Shown here piece by piece: positions 36,148 through 36,358 of a stretch of DNA of 36,358 nucleotides (within the stretch, counting starts at the first letter, position 1; every line of letters begins with the position of its first letter). Source of the stretch: Alphaproteobacteria bacterium (GTDB taxonomy: Bacteria > Pseudomonadota > Alphaproteobacteria > ATCC43930 > CGMCC-115725); the NCBI GenBank assembly GCA_030042035.1, contig JASIAN010000057.1:1-36358 (forward strand). Reading direction: 5' to 3'. The translations under genes were made by a program, and so were the position numbers. The notes below the pieces were generated by a model. That model searched no databases and was not told the DNA's origin. It saw nothing but the letters and a program-made list of their open reading frames with translations.

Positions 36148-36358
36148 TCACAAGTCCAGTTCGAGTACGTCGCTGGCGGCGCGCGAGCAGCAGATGAGAA
36201 GATGCGTCTGGCGCGCGACTTCGCCGAGGATCGGGTCGCGGTGATCGACCTCGCCCGCGACATAGCGGGTGAGACACGCGCCGCAATAGCCGAGTTCGCA
36301 TGAGGAACGCGTCTCGACGCCAGCGCGGCGCAGCACCTCGAGGATCGTCTCGCCCGGC
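36148..36358 (-). CDS. 2Fe-2S ferredoxin domain of an oxidoreductase, C-terminal part
   Basis: Only the last ~70 codons are in the window; the 5' part lies beyond the edge. The translation contains SSCELGYCGACLTRYVAGEV, HRDPI and CCSRAASDVLELDL. This is the C-terminal plant-type 2Fe-2S domain (CxxxxCxxC plus a later Cys) of phthalate-dioxygenase-reductase or vanillate-demethylase-reductase type proteins, which end in LxLDL. Such reductases pass electrons from NAD(P)H through FMN to Rieske oxygenases. The partner oxygenase is not visible. The ORF-track product starts at an internal ATG and should not be used as the start. Confidence 0.85.
   Translation of the reverse strand, partial: PGETILEVLRRAGVETRSSCELGYCGACLTRYVAGEVDHRDPILGEVARQTHLLICCSRAASDVLELDL

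Overview
The window is GC-rich, densely packed bacterial chromosome, almost certainly from an alphaproteobacterium. The evidence is a complete, uninterrupted nuoA-to-nuoN complex I operon with separate nuoC and nuoD, followed directly by birA; the alphaproteobacterial style of protein sequence; and dispersed GTCATTGCGAG-type palindromic repeats like those common in alphaproteobacterial genomes. The genus cannot be fixed from the sequence. A rhodospirillalean or hyphomicrobial relative is a guess.

Layout. (1) 1-14445, minus strand: birA (5' end only), then nuoN, M, L, K, J, I, H, G, F, E, D, C, B, A. Transcription runs right to left, starting at nuoA. Nearly every junction is an ATGA-type overlap or a gap of a few bases, so the cluster reads as one translationally coupled operon for the proton-pumping NADH:quinone oxidoreductase. 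(2) 14570-14646, minus: tRNA-Asp(GTC) with an encoded CCA and a plausible promoter. (3) 14753-17094, minus: a GlcG/HbpS-like (DUF336) protein, an SDR oxidoreductase and a LigB-type extradiol dioxygenase carrying a LigA-like tail. These look like small aromatic or oxidative catabolism genes. (4) 17278-24878, plus: M20 amidohydrolase, luciferase-like (LLM) oxidoreductase, peptide deformylase, QueC (7-deazaguanine synthesis), a short B12-dependent ribonucleotide reductase, a second LLM oxidoreductase, and a translationally coupled alpha/beta-hydrolase-fold protein that appears to have lost its catalytic residues. Palindromic repeats lie on both sides of the amidohydrolase/LLM pair. (5) 24915-30633, minus: a complete five-gene Dpp/Opp-type ABC importer (Tat-exported binding protein, two permeases, two ATPases). 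(6) 30746-32501, minus: an alkylation-repair pair, Ada plus a 2OG-Fe(II) oxygenase of the Oxygenase-NA type. (7) 32604-35792, plus: a DUF2721 membrane protein, then a DUF917 protein overlapping a hydantoinase/oxoprolinase-type ATPase. (8) 35789-36358, minus: a small conserved hypothetical protein behind the 3' end of a 2Fe-2S oxidoreductase cut by the window edge.

Working together. Complex I and its biotin-ligase neighbour are core metabolism. The rest is a mosaic of uptake (peptide importer), hydrolysis of amides or cyclic amides (M20, DUF917/HyuA), flavin- or iron-dependent oxidation (two LLM proteins, LigB-like, 2OG oxygenase) and housekeeping (def, queC, nrdJ, ada). I found no phage, transposase, integrase or CRISPR array, and no clear defence system. 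The most unusual signals are a dispersed palindromic repeat that has become the C-terminal coding sequence of nuoM, a probable hydrolase pseudoenzyme coupled to an LLM monooxygenase, a tandem duplication across the nrdJ stop codon, and a long inverted repeat over the promoter of the peptide-binding-protein gene. Apart from the 307 bases between nuoA and the DUF336 gene, which hold the tRNA, there is no gene-free stretch above 300 bases.
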